This document shows, piece by piece, positions 43,314-52,700 of a stretch of DNA of 64,000 bases (positions within the stretch are counted from its first letter, which is position 1; the number at the start of each line of letters is the position of its first letter). A program made the translations under genes and the position numbers. The stretch comes from Gemmatimonadota bacterium. Lineage in GTDB: Bacteria > Gemmatimonadota > Gemmatimonadetes > Gemmatimonadales > Gemmatimonadaceae. The stretch spans positions 868,001 through 932,000 of the forward strand of contig JAIUOB010000001.1 of NCBI GenBank assembly GCA_020161135.1. The letters run 5' to 3'. Under the pieces are notes generated by a model. That model saw only the letters and a list, made by a program, of their open reading frames with translations. It was not told where the DNA came from and did not search any database.

Positions 43314-45875
43314 TCAGACGCCCACCAGCTCCTCGGTCTCCACCACCCGCTCACTGTCCACGAGCGCGATGCGCAACACGTCGCGCAGCGTCTCGACCGG
43401 GTGGAAGGACAACTGGCGCCGCACCTCATCCGGCACGTCCTCGAGGTCGGCCTCGTTGGCCTTGGGGATGATCACCTCGCGAATGCCCGCGCGGTGCGCG
43501 CCGAGCACCTTCTCCTTCACGCCACCGATGGGGAGCACGCGGCCCCGCAACGTGATCTCGCCCGTCATGGAGACGTCTCGCCGCACCTTGCGGTTCGACA
43601 TCTCGCTCACGATGGCCGTCGCGATGGCGATGCCGGCACTCGGGCCGTCCTTCGGAATCGCGCCGGCCGGTACGTGGATGTGCGCCTCGCTCGCACTCGC
43701 CACGCGGTCGGCGGGAATGCCCAGCAGCTCGGCGTTGTTCGTGGCGTAGGTGAGCGCGGCGCGCGCGCTCTCCTTCATGACGTCACCCAACTGCCCCGTG
43801 AGGATGAGCGCGATGGGTCCGACGCGCCCCGCACTCTCACGCGCCACGCTCTCCACGTCGGACGCCGTCGAGGTCGCCCGGCGGATGCTTGCCTCGACGA
43901 ACATGATGTCGCCGCCCATCGGCGTGTAGTACATGCCGGTGGAGATGCCCACCTCGTCGTGCTCGGCCGCGCGCTCGGGGTGCACCTTGGGCCGGCCGAG
44001 GAGGTCGCGCACCTCGTCGGCGTCGATGATGCGGTCCTCGATGGTGCTGCTGTCCCCCGTCGCGACCCGCCGCGCCACCTTGCGCGCTACCGCGCCCAAC
44101 TGCCGCTCGAGCTGGCGCACGCCGCTCTCCCGCGTGTACTCGCTGATCACCTTCATCACCGCGTCGTCGGTGAAGGCGAGGTCGCGTCCGGCGAGCCCGC
44201 TCTCCTCGAGCTGGCGCGGCACGAGATAGGTCTTCGCGATCTCCGCCTTCTCGCGCTCGGTGTAGCCGCTGAACTCCACGACTTCCATGCGGTCGAGCAG
44301 CGGCCCGGGGATGTTCTGGATGAAGTTCGACGTCGCGATGAACAGCACCTCGCTCAGGTCGAACGGCACGCCGAGATAGTGATCGGTGAACGAATCGTTC
44401 TGCGCCGGATCGAGCACCTCGAGCAGTGCGCTCGACGGATCGCCCTGGTACGACTGCCCGAGCTTGTCCACCTCGTCCAGCAGGAACACCGGGTTCTTGG
44501 TGCCGGCCTGCTTCATCCCCTGGATGATGCGCCCCGGCATGGCCCCGACGTACGTGCGACGGTGACCACGAATGTCGGCCTCGTCGCGCGCGCCACCGAG
44601 CGCCACGCGCACGTACTCGCGGCCCAGCGCGCGGGCGATGCTCTTCGCGATGCTCGTCTTGCCCACGCCCGGCGGGCCGTTGAACAGCAGGATCGGGCCA
44701 CGCGCCATCGCGCGGGCCTTTGCCTCCTTCGTGTCGGTGATCTGGCGATCGTCACCATTCGTGCCCAGCGTCGGCGTCGCGTCGGAGACGTCACCCTTGA
44801 GCTTCGAGACCGGGAATTCGCCCGTCGTCGCCACTTCGGCCGCCACCTGCTGCGCACGCAATTGCCGCACGGCGAGGAACTCGAGGACGCGGTCCTTCAC
44901 GTCCTTGAGGCCGTAGTGATCCTCGTCGAGGATGGTGCTCGCGCCGTTCAGGTCGAGCAGGTCGTCGCTGCGGGTGTTCCACGGCAGCTCGGCGATCCAC
45001 TCGAGATAGGTGCGGATGACCTGCGCCTCCATGCTCTCGCGCCCCGCGCGCTCGAGGCGGCCGAGTTCGCGCTCGACCTCCGCACGTCCTTCCTTGGACA
45101 GCACGAGCTTGTTGAGCTTCTCGCGCAGCTCGGAGATCTCCTTGCTCGAGTCGTCGTCACCGAGCTCCTTCTGGATCGCCTTGAGCTGCTCGCGCAGGAA
45201 CATCTCGCGCTGGCGCTCTCCCAACTCTTCCTGCACCTGGCTCTTGATGTCCTCCTGCGCCTCGAGCAGGCCGATCTGGCGCTGCACGTGCACGAGCACA
45301 CGGCGCAGCCGCTCCTCGACGCTGAGCGTTTCGAGGAGCCCCTGCTTCTCCGGAACGGTGAGTTCGATGTAGCCGGCGACCAGGTCGGAGAAGCGGCCCG
45401 CATCCTCGACCGAATCGAGCACCTGATGCACGACCTCCTCGGGGAGCCCGCGCTTCTCGCCCAGCTCGGCCGCGCGTTCGCGGGCCTCCTTGTGGAGCGC
45501 TTCGAAGGCCGGGTCCTTGAGGTCGAGCGGGAGCATCTCCTCGGCCGGGACGATGACCGCGCTGAGGAAGCCATCCGTCTCGGTGTACTGGAGCGCGGTC
45601 GCGCGCTGCTCACCCTGCAGGAGGAGCTGCACGCCGCCCAGGCCACGCTGGATCTGGCCGATGCGCGCGATGACGCCCGTGGTGAAGAGGATGTCCGCCG
45701 ACGGCTCTTCGGTGTTGTCGCGCTGCGCGACCGCGAAGACCAGGCGGTCCCCCTTCAGCGCCGTCTCGATCGCGCGCAGCGTGCCGGGACGGCCGGCGGC
45801 GATCGGGGCGGTGATCCCGGGGAACATGACCGTCCCACGCAGTGGCAGGACGGGAAGTGTCTGGCGCTGACCCAT
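43314..45875 (-). CDS. lon: ATP-dependent protease La (Lon)
   Basis: An 853-residue cytoplasmic AAA+ protease. The N-terminal substrate domain starts LPVLPLRGTVMFPG. The ATPase has Walker A GPPGVGKTS and Walker B VFLLDEVDKL, and the protease domain has catalytic Ser in KDGPSAG and Lys in GGVKEKVLGAHRAG. An insertion of roughly 50 residues (about 336-388, including SKLKGDVSDATPTLGTNGDD) sits just before Walker A, where E. coli Lon has about ten residues. It degrades damaged and short-lived regulatory proteins. ATG 45875 gives the family's normal N terminus. It is convergent with the PBP gene. Confidence 0.96.
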   Translation of the reverse strand: MGQRQTLPVLPLRGTVMFPGITAPIAAGRPGTLRAIETALKGDRLVFAVAQRDNTEEPSADILFTTGVIARIGQIQRGLGGVQLLLQGEQRATALQYTETDGFLSAVIVPAEEMLPLDLKDPAFEALHKEARERAAELGEKRGLPEEVVHQVLDSVEDAGRFSDLVAGYIELTVPEKQGLLETLSVEERLRRVLVHVQRQIGLLEAQEDIKSQVQEELGERQREMFLREQLKAIQKELGDDDSSKEISELREKLNKLVLSKEGRAEVERELGRLERAGRESMEAQVIRTYLEWIAELPWNTRSDDLLDLNGASTILDEDHYGLKDVKDRVLEFLAVRQLRAQQVAAEVATTGEFPVSKLKGDVSDATPTLGTNGDDRQITDTKEAKARAMARGPILLFNGPPGVGKTSIAKSIARALGREYVRVALGGARDEADIRGHRRTYVGAMPGRIIQGMKQAGTKNPVFLLDEVDKLGQSYQGDPSSALLEVLDPAQNDSFTDHYLGVPFDLSEVLFIATSNFIQNIPGPLLDRMEVVEFSGYTEREKAEIAKTYLVPRQLEESGLAGRDLAFTDDAVMKVISEYTRESGVRQLERQLGAVARKVARRVATGDSSTIEDRIIDADEVRDLLGRPKVHPERAAEHDEVGISTGMYYTPMGGDIMFVEASIRRATSTASDVESVARESAGRVGPIALILTGQLGDVMKESARAALTYATNNAELLGIPADRVASASEAHIHVPAGAIPKDGPSAGIAIATAIVSEMSNRKVRRDVSMTGEITLRGRVLPIGGVKEKVLGAHRAGIREVIIPKANEADLEDVPDEVRRQLSFHPVETLRDVLRIALVDSERVVETEELVGV

Positions 45876-46020
45876 ATCGTGAATTCCTGGACGAGGAGAT
45901 GAGGGCCCCAAGCAGGGCACGATCCGGGCCGTCCGGATCGCGCCATCGCGGCAGGCCCCCTCTGGCATACCCCGGAGGGGGCTGGTTCGGTGCTGCCGCG
46001 GTGGCGGGACCTGCTGAAGG

Positions 46021-46572
46021 TCAGGCAGGCAGGCGGTCGCGGGTGGCCAGCAGCGCCTCGATGGCGTCGGCGAGGTGCACGTCGGTGATGTGGTGGTCGC
46101 CCCGGTCCAGACGGAGACGGTACGCGGTCATCAGGACGTCCGCGTCGCGGAAGCCGGCGGGCGTCTCGAACTTGTAGCAGGCCAGCTCGACCTTGAGACC
46201 GTTCGGGTCCTGCAGGTAGATGGAGTCCATGAAGCCCCGGTCGCGCTGAATGAAGGAGATGCCGCGCGCCGTGAGCCGCTCGGGGGCCTGCAGGAAGGTG
46301 CTGCGGGAGACATTGAAGGCGATGTGCTCCACGCACCCCACCTCGCGCGGGGCGGGACGGCCGGCGTCGGTCCGTCCCTCATTGGTGAAGACGGTCAGGA
46401 GACGCCCGTCGCCCGGGTCGAAGTACAGGTGGTTCTCGTCCGGCTTCCCGAGATTGGGTTGCTCGAACAGGAACGGCATCCCGAGGGTGTCCTGCCAGAA
46501 CGCGATTGCCGAGGCCCGGGTCGAGCCGACCAGCGTGATATGGTGGAGTCCCTGCACCTGGATGCGTCGCAT
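46021..46572 (-). CDS. VOC-family (glyoxalase/dioxygenase fold) protein
   Basis: A 183-residue protein with paired beta-alpha-beta-beta-beta modules: GLHHITLVGS (His ligand) with AIAFWQDTLGMPFLFEQPN, and VEHIAFNVS with FMDSIYLQDPNGLKVELACY (Glu ligand). These residues form the metal site of vicinal-oxygen-chelate enzymes. The DPNGxxxEL signature is close to ring-cleaving dioxygenases and glyoxalase-like proteins, but the substrate is undetermined. It lies upstream of lon on the same strand, separated by about 145 bases. It is divergent from kinase 2. Confidence 0.85.
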   Translation of the reverse strand: MRRIQVQGLHHITLVGSTRASAIAFWQDTLGMPFLFEQPNLGKPDENHLYFDPGDGRLLTVFTNEGRTDAGRPAPREVGCVEHIAFNVSRSTFLQAPERLTARGISFIQRDRGFMDSIYLQDPNGLKVELACYKFETPAGFRDADVLMTAYRLRLDRGDHHITDVHLADAIEALLATRDRLPA

Positions 46573-46766
46573 CGGTCACTCCGGAGTCGAAGGCTGAGGG
46601 CGGCGCTGCGCGCCGACACCCTGCCAATCTGTACGGCAGGGCGCGTGGCCGTGTCGTTCTGCAACCCGCCGGACACCGGCACCGTAGGGGAGCACGCCGG
46701 CAGGTTCCCATGTTCCAGCGCCGGTCGCGCGTGTCGCGTGGCGGGCGCGTCCTGTTGGTTGTGCTG

Positions 46767-46793
46767 TTGCCGGTATCTCCTCGGTGCTACAAT
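46767..46793 (+). promoter_or_regulatory. Candidate promoter of kinase 2
   Basis: TTGCCG (46767-46772) and TACAAT (46788-46793), spaced 15 bases, with predicted start near 46800 and the GTG start codon at 46829. The -10 match is good and the spacing short. Confidence 0.4.
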
Positions 46794-46828
46794 GGGGGAT
46801 CCGGTGTCGACTCCCCGATCCCCTACGA

Positions 46829-48967
46829 GTGTCCGAACCCGTCGCCCCCTCCACCGAAGACGTCGAACTCCGCGCCCACGTGGAGCAGGCGCTGAGCGCC
46901 GCGTACGAGCTGGACTGCGAGATTGGCCGGGGCGGGATGGGCATCGTCTATCGTGCCCGCGACCGGCGCCTGAAGCGGCACGTGGCCATCAAGCTGCTGC
47001 CGCCCGAGCTCTCGTTCCGGCGTGACGTGCGCTCGCGCTTCCTGCGCGAGGCGGAGACGGCGGCGCAGTTGAGTCATCCCAACATCGTCCCGATCTACTC
47101 GGTCGACGAAGTCGGGAACCTCGTCTTCTTCGTCATGGCGTGCATCGACGGCGACAACCTCGCCAAGATGCTCGCGACGCGCGGGCCGCTCCCGGTCGCC
47201 GATGTGCGGCGCTGGCTGCTGGAGGTGGCCGACGCGCTCGCGTACGCCCATGCGCGTGGCGTGGTGCACCGCGACATCAAGCCCGACAACATCCTGCTCG
47301 ACGGCATCGACGGGCGGGCGCTCGTCACCGACTTCGGCATTGCGCGCGCCGCGAGCGACAGCGGCGAAGGCGCGCGCCTGACAGCCACCGGCATGGCCAT
47401 CGGCACGCCGGCGTACATGTCGCCCGAGCAGGCCTCGGGCGATCGCGACCTCGACGCGCGCAGCGACCTGTACTCGCTGGGCATCGTTGCCTACCAGATG
47501 TTGTGCGGCGAGCCGCCATTCCTCGGCAACAGCACGCCGGCGCTGCTGGTCAAGCACCTCGCCGAGACGCCGGTGCCCATTTCGCAGCGTCGTGCCGACG
47601 TGCCGCCCGATCTCGCGGCCATCGTCATGCGACTGCTCGAGAAGAACCCCGATCATCGTTTCCAGAGCGGCGCCGATCTCGTGCAGGCTCTGCGCACCGG
47701 TACGTTGCCGCCCTCGCTTGGCTCGACGGGGGCAGGCGCGTCGCCGGTCACGTTCAATGGCGCGCCCATTGGTGGCATGCCCATGGGCACGGGGTCCCGC
47801 GGCGCAGCCCCCTCGGCGCCGGGGTACCAGGCGCCCGCGTACACGGCGCGCACCCTCACGACGCAGCCCGCGGCCAATCCGTCGTCGGGTGACTTCGGCA
47901 CGCCGCCGGCCTACGGCGGCGCGAGCTACGGCACCGCGAACGATGACGGCTACACCCCGTCGGCGCTCGAGGTCGCCCGATGGGAGGCGCCGCAGGTGGT
48001 GGGGTTCCGGCGCAAACTGGGCCCGTACCTGTTCATCAGCCTGCCGCTGCTCGCCATCGGTATCGTCACTGGCGGTGACAATGGCTTCGGTGGCATCGCC
48101 ACGCTGTGGACGGTGTACATCGCGTGGAAGTACGCCAAGCTCTGGAGCGATGGCTTCGACTGGCGCGATGTGCTGCGTCAGCCGCGCAACCGCATGCTCG
48201 GCGAGGCCATCTCCGATCTCGTCGACAGCGTCGTGGCGACGTTCAGCCGCACCAAGCGTGAGCAACTGCGGGCGCACGGCCGCCTCCGCAATCCGTTTCG
48301 CGGGGCGCTGAGCGCGTCGCCACCGGGTACGCCCGCTGGCGCGTCGGTGCGCGTGCAGATGCAGCTGCCGCGCGGCGGTGCCGCCGCTGCGGCGGCCCCG
48401 GCGCCCGTGCGCGACGACGAGCTTGGTGGCTACCTGCCGCTCGTGCGCGGCGCACGCGACGATCGCGAGGAGATCACGCGCCTGTTGGCCACCATGCCGC
48501 CGGCGGATCGCGCCAAGATGCCGGACGTCGCGCGCACAGCGGTCGACCTCGTGCAGAAGATGGAGTACATCGCCCGCGATCTCGCGCGCCTCGAGGCGGA
48601 GCATCCGCCCGAGGGGCTCGCGCGCGTCGATGCCGAGATCACCACGCTCGAGGCCGAGGCCAATCCGCTCGACACCTCGCGCAGCGAGGGGCGCGTGCGC
48701 CGGCTGGCGCAGCTGCGCCGCGATCGGCGCGCGCACCTCGACGCGCAGCAGAAGCTCGAGCAGCGTCGCGGCCAGGTGGAGAGCTGCCGCCTCGCCCTCG
48801 AGAACGTGCGTCTCGACCTGGTGCGGCTGCGCACCGGCAACAGCTCCGTGCAGAGCGTCACGCTCGTGGCCGAACAGGCCATGGCGATGGCGCGCGACGT
48901 CGACATCGCGGTGCAGGCAGCCACGGAAGTGCAGGGGCTGACCAGCGGCCGCGCGTCGTCACGCTGA
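46829..48967 (+). CDS. Membrane-anchored Ser/Thr protein kinase (kinase 2 of 3)
   Basis: A 712-residue Hanks-type kinase. The kinase domain spans about residues 28-285: GRGGMGIVYRA, VAIKLLPPE, HRDIKPDNILL, DFGIARA and GTPAYMSPEQASGD. A Gly/Ala/Pro-rich linker (about 290-385) leads to two adjacent membrane segments (PYLFISLPLLAIGIV and GGIATLWTVYIAWKYAK) followed by DWRDVLRQPRNRMLGEAI. The C-terminal 180 residues are a coiled-coil region with MPPADRAKMPDVARTA and LENVRLDLVRLRTGN, shared with kinases 1 and 3. Start GTG 46829. Kinase 3 begins 4 bases after this stop, so the two are one operon. Confidence 0.9.
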   Translation: MSEPVAPSTEDVELRAHVEQALSAAYELDCEIGRGGMGIVYRARDRRLKRHVAIKLLPPELSFRRDVRSRFLREAETAAQLSHPNIVPIYSVDEVGNLVFFVMACIDGDNLAKMLATRGPLPVADVRRWLLEVADALAYAHARGVVHRDIKPDNILLDGIDGRALVTDFGIARAASDSGEGARLTATGMAIGTPAYMSPEQASGDRDLDARSDLYSLGIVAYQMLCGEPPFLGNSTPALLVKHLAETPVPISQRRADVPPDLAAIVMRLLEKNPDHRFQSGADLVQALRTGTLPPSLGSTGAGASPVTFNGAPIGGMPMGTGSRGAAPSAPGYQAPAYTARTLTTQPAANPSSGDFGTPPAYGGASYGTANDDGYTPSALEVARWEAPQVVGFRRKLGPYLFISLPLLAIGIVTGGDNGFGGIATLWTVYIAWKYAKLWSDGFDWRDVLRQPRNRMLGEAISDLVDSVVATFSRTKREQLRAHGRLRNPFRGALSASPPGTPAGASVRVQMQLPRGGAAAAAAPAPVRDDELGGYLPLVRGARDDREEITRLLATMPPADRAKMPDVARTAVDLVQKMEYIARDLARLEAEHPPEGLARVDAEITTLEAEANPLDTSRSEGRVRRLAQLRRDRRAHLDAQQKLEQRRGQVESCRLALENVRLDLVRLRTGNSSVQSVTLVAEQAMAMARDVDIAVQAATEVQGLTSGRASSR

Positions 48968-48971
48968 GCGC

Positions 48972-51368
48972 GTGCCGATGCTGACGCCGGACGCTCCGGC
49001 GCGAGGGCAGGAGCCGCGTGACGGCGCGCACGGCGCCGACGCCGCCATGCTGCGCGATCGTGTCACCGCGGCCATCGGCGAACAGTACCTCGTGGGCGAC
49101 GAGGTGGGGCGCGGCGGGATGGCCGTGGTGTACGCCGCCGAGGACGTGCGCCTGCAGCGCCAGGTCGCCCTCAAGGTGCTCCCCCCGGACCTCGCGTTCC
49201 GGGTGGATGTGCGCGAACGCTTCGTGCGTGAGGCGCAGACGGCCGCGCGACTGAACCATCCGCACATCGTGCCCATCTACGCGGTGCACGAGGTGCAGGG
49301 GCTGGTGTGCTTCGCCATGGCGCTCGTGCGCGGCGAGAGCCTCGCCGCGTGGGTCAACCGTGTGCCGCGCCCGGACGCGCGCCAGGTCGCGCATGTGCTC
49401 GAGCACGTGGCCGATGCGCTCGCGTACGCGCACGCGGCGGGCATCGTGCACCGCGACATCAAGCCGGACAACGTGCTCATCGACCGCGAGAGTGGTCGCG
49501 CGATGGTCACCGACTTCGGCATCGCGCGGGCCGCCGAGGGGGGCTCGCGCCTCACGCAGACCGGCATCGCGGTGGGCACGCCGGCGTTCATGAGCCCCGA
49601 ACAGGCCATGGGCGACCGTGAGGTCGACGGGCGCAGCGATCTCTACGCGCTCGGGATCGTGGGGTATCTGCTGCTGGCCGGGCGGCTCCCCTTCGAGGCG
49701 GCAAGCACCCCCGCCATGCTCATGAAGCACGTGAGCGAGACGCCCCCGCCCCTGCGCTCGATGCGTGCGGACATCCCGCGCGCGCTCACGGACATCATCG
49801 AGCAGTGCCTCGCCAAGCGGCCCCAGGACCGCTTCCCGAATGCGCTCGCGCTGCGCGACGCGCTGCGCCGTGTGCAACGCGACGGGTCGCTGGGCGTGGT
49901 GGACGCGCGACCGGCGTTCGCACCGCAGGCTCCCCAGTCGCGACCGCCCGCGCCACCGGTCTGGCGTGACGCGGGCGACGGCGCCCCCGCGCGACTCGAT
50001 GATCGCCCCGAGCGCTACGGCCATCGCAGCGAGGACTGGGCGCCGCGGCGTGTTGTCGAGCCGGAGCTTGCATCGCTGCCGGCCTCGCGCGACCGCGCGC
50101 GCGACGATCGTCCGCCGGCCGGTGCCTTGCCACCGGTGCCACAGTTGCCGCCGCTCCCGGCGAGCGCCGACCGCGGCACCCGGCGCGAATGGCAGCGGGC
50201 CAACAAGGAAGCCATTCGCGACTGGCGGCGTCAGGTGCGCGAGGCGCGTCGCACCGCGTCGTATCAGGTGCAGCCGGGCAACCTCGATCCGGTGCCGCCG
50301 CAGGAGCTGGCGCACCGCTTCCGCATGGGCGCGTTGCGGAACGCCGCGATCGCTGGTGCGCTCGTCGTGTTCAACGCGAACATGGGCGGGCCGCCCTGGT
50401 CGCTCTTCCCCGCGATGGGGCTCGGACTCGGCACGCTCGCGCACTATGCGCGGTTGCGGAGCCGCGGCATGCGGCTGCGGCACGTCGCCGGGCTCGGAAA
50501 CCCTGCGCCCGCCTCGGTGGTCGAGCCGGCAACGCCGGCGAAGATCGCCGGCATGGTGTCCGCGTTCCGGCGACATCTCAAGTGGCTCGGCGGCGCCGTC
50601 GCAACGGCCGCGGTCAGCTTCTTCATTGGCGGCGCGTTCAGTCTCGACGCGATGATCCCGCCGTTCGTGCTGGGGTTGATCGGCACCATGGCGGCCGGCC
50701 AGATGACGATGATGGACTGGCTGCGGCTGCGCCGGCACGGCATCAGCGCAGGCGACGCGTGGAGCGATCGGTGGCGCGCGCTCGCTGCCACGGCCGACAC
50801 GCGCCCGTTCGAGACGCGCGTGCATGAACGGCTCGCGTTGATCGCGGGCGACAACCTGCTGGATTCCCGCTTCGGCGAGACACTGCGCTCGGCGGTGGAG
50901 GACCGCGTGGCCATCGGTGATGTCTGCGCGCGACTCAGCGACGCCGAGCGTGCGATGGTGCCCGATGTCGAGCCGACCGCCGATGCGCTGCTCGAGCGCA
51001 TCGGATCGCTCACCGCCGGACTCGAACGCCTCGATCGCGACCTGCCGGGCGATGCGCTGCCGCAACTTCTCGCGCGCATCGCGGCGGTGGAGGCCGAGCC
51101 CGACCACGCGCCCGATCGCGAACGGCGCCTGACGTTGCTCACGCGGCAGCGGAGCGCGCTCGAGGAGCTGGCTGGGCGGCGCGACACCATGCAGCGACAG
51201 GTCGACAGTGCGACGCTGGCGCTGCGCTCGCTGCGCCTCGATCTCGCGAAGCTGCGCGCGATCGGTGTCGACGCCACCGACGTCACGACTGCCACGCAGG
51301 AAGCCCGCGCCCTCTCGCGAGACCTCGGCTTCGTGCTCGACGCGGCTGACGAGGCGCGTCGACTCTAG
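48972..51368 (+). CDS. Membrane-anchored Ser/Thr protein kinase (kinase 3 of 3)
   Basis: A 798-residue Hanks-type kinase starting at GTG 48972 (ATG 48978 is equally possible). Kinase domain at about residues 38-295: GRGGMAVVYAAED, VALKVLPPD, HRDIKPDNVLI, DFGIARAAEGG and GTPAFMSPEQAMGD. A long Arg/Asp/Pro-rich linker (about 300-440) precedes two pairs of hydrophobic segments (about 455-490 and 545-580). The C-terminal region repeats the pattern of its relatives: LSDAERAMVPDVEPTA and ALRSLRLDLAKLRAIGVDATDVT. It is co-transcribed with kinase 2. Cross-phosphorylation or hetero-oligomerisation through the shared tail is possible. Confidence 0.9.
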   Translation: MPMLTPDAPARGQEPRDGAHGADAAMLRDRVTAAIGEQYLVGDEVGRGGMAVVYAAEDVRLQRQVALKVLPPDLAFRVDVRERFVREAQTAARLNHPHIVPIYAVHEVQGLVCFAMALVRGESLAAWVNRVPRPDARQVAHVLEHVADALAYAHAAGIVHRDIKPDNVLIDRESGRAMVTDFGIARAAEGGSRLTQTGIAVGTPAFMSPEQAMGDREVDGRSDLYALGIVGYLLLAGRLPFEAASTPAMLMKHVSETPPPLRSMRADIPRALTDIIEQCLAKRPQDRFPNALALRDALRRVQRDGSLGVVDARPAFAPQAPQSRPPAPPVWRDAGDGAPARLDDRPERYGHRSEDWAPRRVVEPELASLPASRDRARDDRPPAGALPPVPQLPPLPASADRGTRREWQRANKEAIRDWRRQVREARRTASYQVQPGNLDPVPPQELAHRFRMGALRNAAIAGALVVFNANMGGPPWSLFPAMGLGLGTLAHYARLRSRGMRLRHVAGLGNPAPASVVEPATPAKIAGMVSAFRRHLKWLGGAVATAAVSFFIGGAFSLDAMIPPFVLGLIGTMAAGQMTMMDWLRLRRHGISAGDAWSDRWRALAATADTRPFETRVHERLALIAGDNLLDSRFGETLRSAVEDRVAIGDVCARLSDAERAMVPDVEPTADALLERIGSLTAGLERLDRDLPGDALPQLLARIAAVEAEPDHAPDRERRLTLLTRQRSALEELAGRRDTMQRQVDSATLALRSLRLDLAKLRAIGVDATDVTTATQEARALSRDLGFVLDAADEARRL

Positions 51369-51401
51369 CGGGTCGTCGGCCGTCGCGCGCGGTGCAACGG
51401 C

Positions 51402-51710
51402 TCAGGCCGAAAAGTCGCGCAGCTCGAACTCGGCCAGCAGCGTGCCGTGGCCGTGGCGTGTGGCCGCGTCGATTCCGCGCGCGACCGCGGCGCGTGCCTC
51501 GTCGAGGCGTCCGAGTTCCGCCAGTGTGTCGGCGTAGCGCAGCCACCCGTTGCCTTCATCGTCGTGGACGGCGAGGTAGGCTGCGAGTTCGGCGACAGCC
51601 TCTTCACGGGCGCCCACCTTGAGCAGCTCGTTCGCGAGGCCGAAACGAATCAGCGCGTTGCCGGGCTGCTTGGCGGCCAGTGCGCGCATCGAGGCGAGTC
51701 GGTCGGTCAT
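51402..51710 (-). CDS. Small TPR protein
   Basis: A 102-residue cytoplasmic protein made of about two and a half tetratricopeptide repeats: NALIRFGLANELLKVGAREEAVAELAAYL, GWLRYADTLAELGRLDEARAAVARGIDAA. It should bind another protein. ATG 51710 is chosen; the open frame continues upstream through the hydrolase gene, where it is only a shadow. It lies 35 bases downstream of an alpha/beta hydrolase gene and is probably in the same unit. Confidence 0.75.
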   Translation of the reverse strand: MTDRLASMRALAAKQPGNALIRFGLANELLKVGAREEAVAELAAYLAVHDDEGNGWLRYADTLAELGRLDEARAAVARGIDAATRHGHGTLLAEFELRDFSA

Positions 51711-51745
51711 GGACGGGGTAGGTGACGGATGCGGAGGAACGCCGC

Positions 51746-52618
51746 TCAGGCGGGCGTCTCGGAGCGTGGGGCCAGCAATTCGCGCACGATGGTGCCGAGT
51801 CGGTCGGGCGCCTCTTCGGGCGCGACGTGCGCGACACCCGGGAGCACGGCGTCGTGCACCGCGCCGGTCGTCGCGGCGCGCAGCGCCTGCACCAACTGCT
51901 CGGCGCGCGCCGGCGTGACGAAGGGGTCGTCGAGGCCACGCACGACGCCGATTGCGCAGCGCATGCCACCGGCGGTCAACGCGGCAACGGTGTCGCCGCG
52001 ACTTGGGCGCAGCGCCGCGAGTTGTGCGCAGGCCGCATCGCGCCCCTCGCGCGTGCGCGTGCGCTTGAGATAGATGTCGAGCGCGCGGGCGCCGGTGTCC
52101 CGATGGGCGAAGCCCGGCAGCAGCGCCGCGTGCAGCGCCGACGCGAGCCACCCTGGCTGCAGGCGACGCCAGAGGGGCAGCAGCCGGGCGAGTCGCGCGA
52201 CGCGGCCCGGCACGCTGGCGTCGCGTGGCGTCGCACCGATCAAGGTGGGATTCACCAGCAGCAGGTGGGCGACGCGCTCCGGATGGGCCGCCGCATGTCG
52301 CAGCGCGATGGCGGCACCCAGTCCGTGGCCCACCACGGTGGCATCGGTGATGCCCATGACGTCGAGCAGCCGCTCGAGACGGTCGGCATGGGCCGCCACG
52401 GTCATTGCATGCTCGCGCGGCGGATCACTGCGACCGTGGCCCAGGAGGTCGAGCACGAGCACCCGGTGCCCTTGGGGGAGCCGACGCAGCACGTCCTGCC
52501 ACAGATGGGACGACGTGAAGCAGCCATGCACGAGCACGATGGGCTGACCCGCGCCGCGCTGGCCGTAGGCGTAGCAGTACAGCCGCGCCCCGTCGAGATC
52601 CACGAATTCGCCGCGCAT
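51746..52618 (-). CDS. Alpha/beta-hydrolase homologue lacking the nucleophile Ser
   Basis: A 290-residue protein with a complete alpha/beta-hydrolase plan: oxyanion-hole motif LVHGCFTSSHLW, LDLLGHGRSDPP, the Asp in RGLDDPFVTP and the His in PGVAHVAPEEAPD. The nucleophile elbow, normally GHSxGG, reads VVGHGLGAAIAL (about residues 97-108), with Gly where Ser is expected; the codon is GGA and the flanking frame is intact. The protein may be a non-catalytic binder or use another residue. It is upstream of the TPR gene. Confidence 0.82.
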   Translation of the reverse strand: MRGEFVDLDGARLYCYAYGQRGAGQPIVLVHGCFTSSHLWQDVLRRLPQGHRVLVLDLLGHGRSDPPREHAMTVAAHADRLERLLDVMGITDATVVGHGLGAAIALRHAAAHPERVAHLLLVNPTLIGATPRDASVPGRVARLARLLPLWRRLQPGWLASALHAALLPGFAHRDTGARALDIYLKRTRTREGRDAACAQLAALRPSRGDTVAALTAGGMRCAIGVVRGLDDPFVTPARAEQLVQALRAATTGAVHDAVLPGVAHVAPEEAPDRLGTIVRELLAPRSETPA

Positions 52619-52648
52619 GTCGCGCGAAATATGTCAGGCCACACGCAA

Positions 52649-52676
52649 AACGGGGACGCCAAGAGGCGTCCCCGTT
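52649..52676 (-). terminator. Hairpin terminator
   Basis: AACGGGGACGCC (52649-52660) pairs perfectly with GGCGTCCCCGTT (52665-52676) around AAGA. It lies 24 bases beyond the stop of the minus-strand gene at 52701 and upstream of the hydrolase gene, so it separates these two units. Confidence 0.85.
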
Positions 52677-52700
52677 GTCACTACCCGCGTGGTTGCGGGA

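Noticed and set aside
50444..51295. Ser-rich minus-strand frame opposite kinase 3
   Set aside because: Typical antisense shadow with Ser/Arg bias and no start signal.
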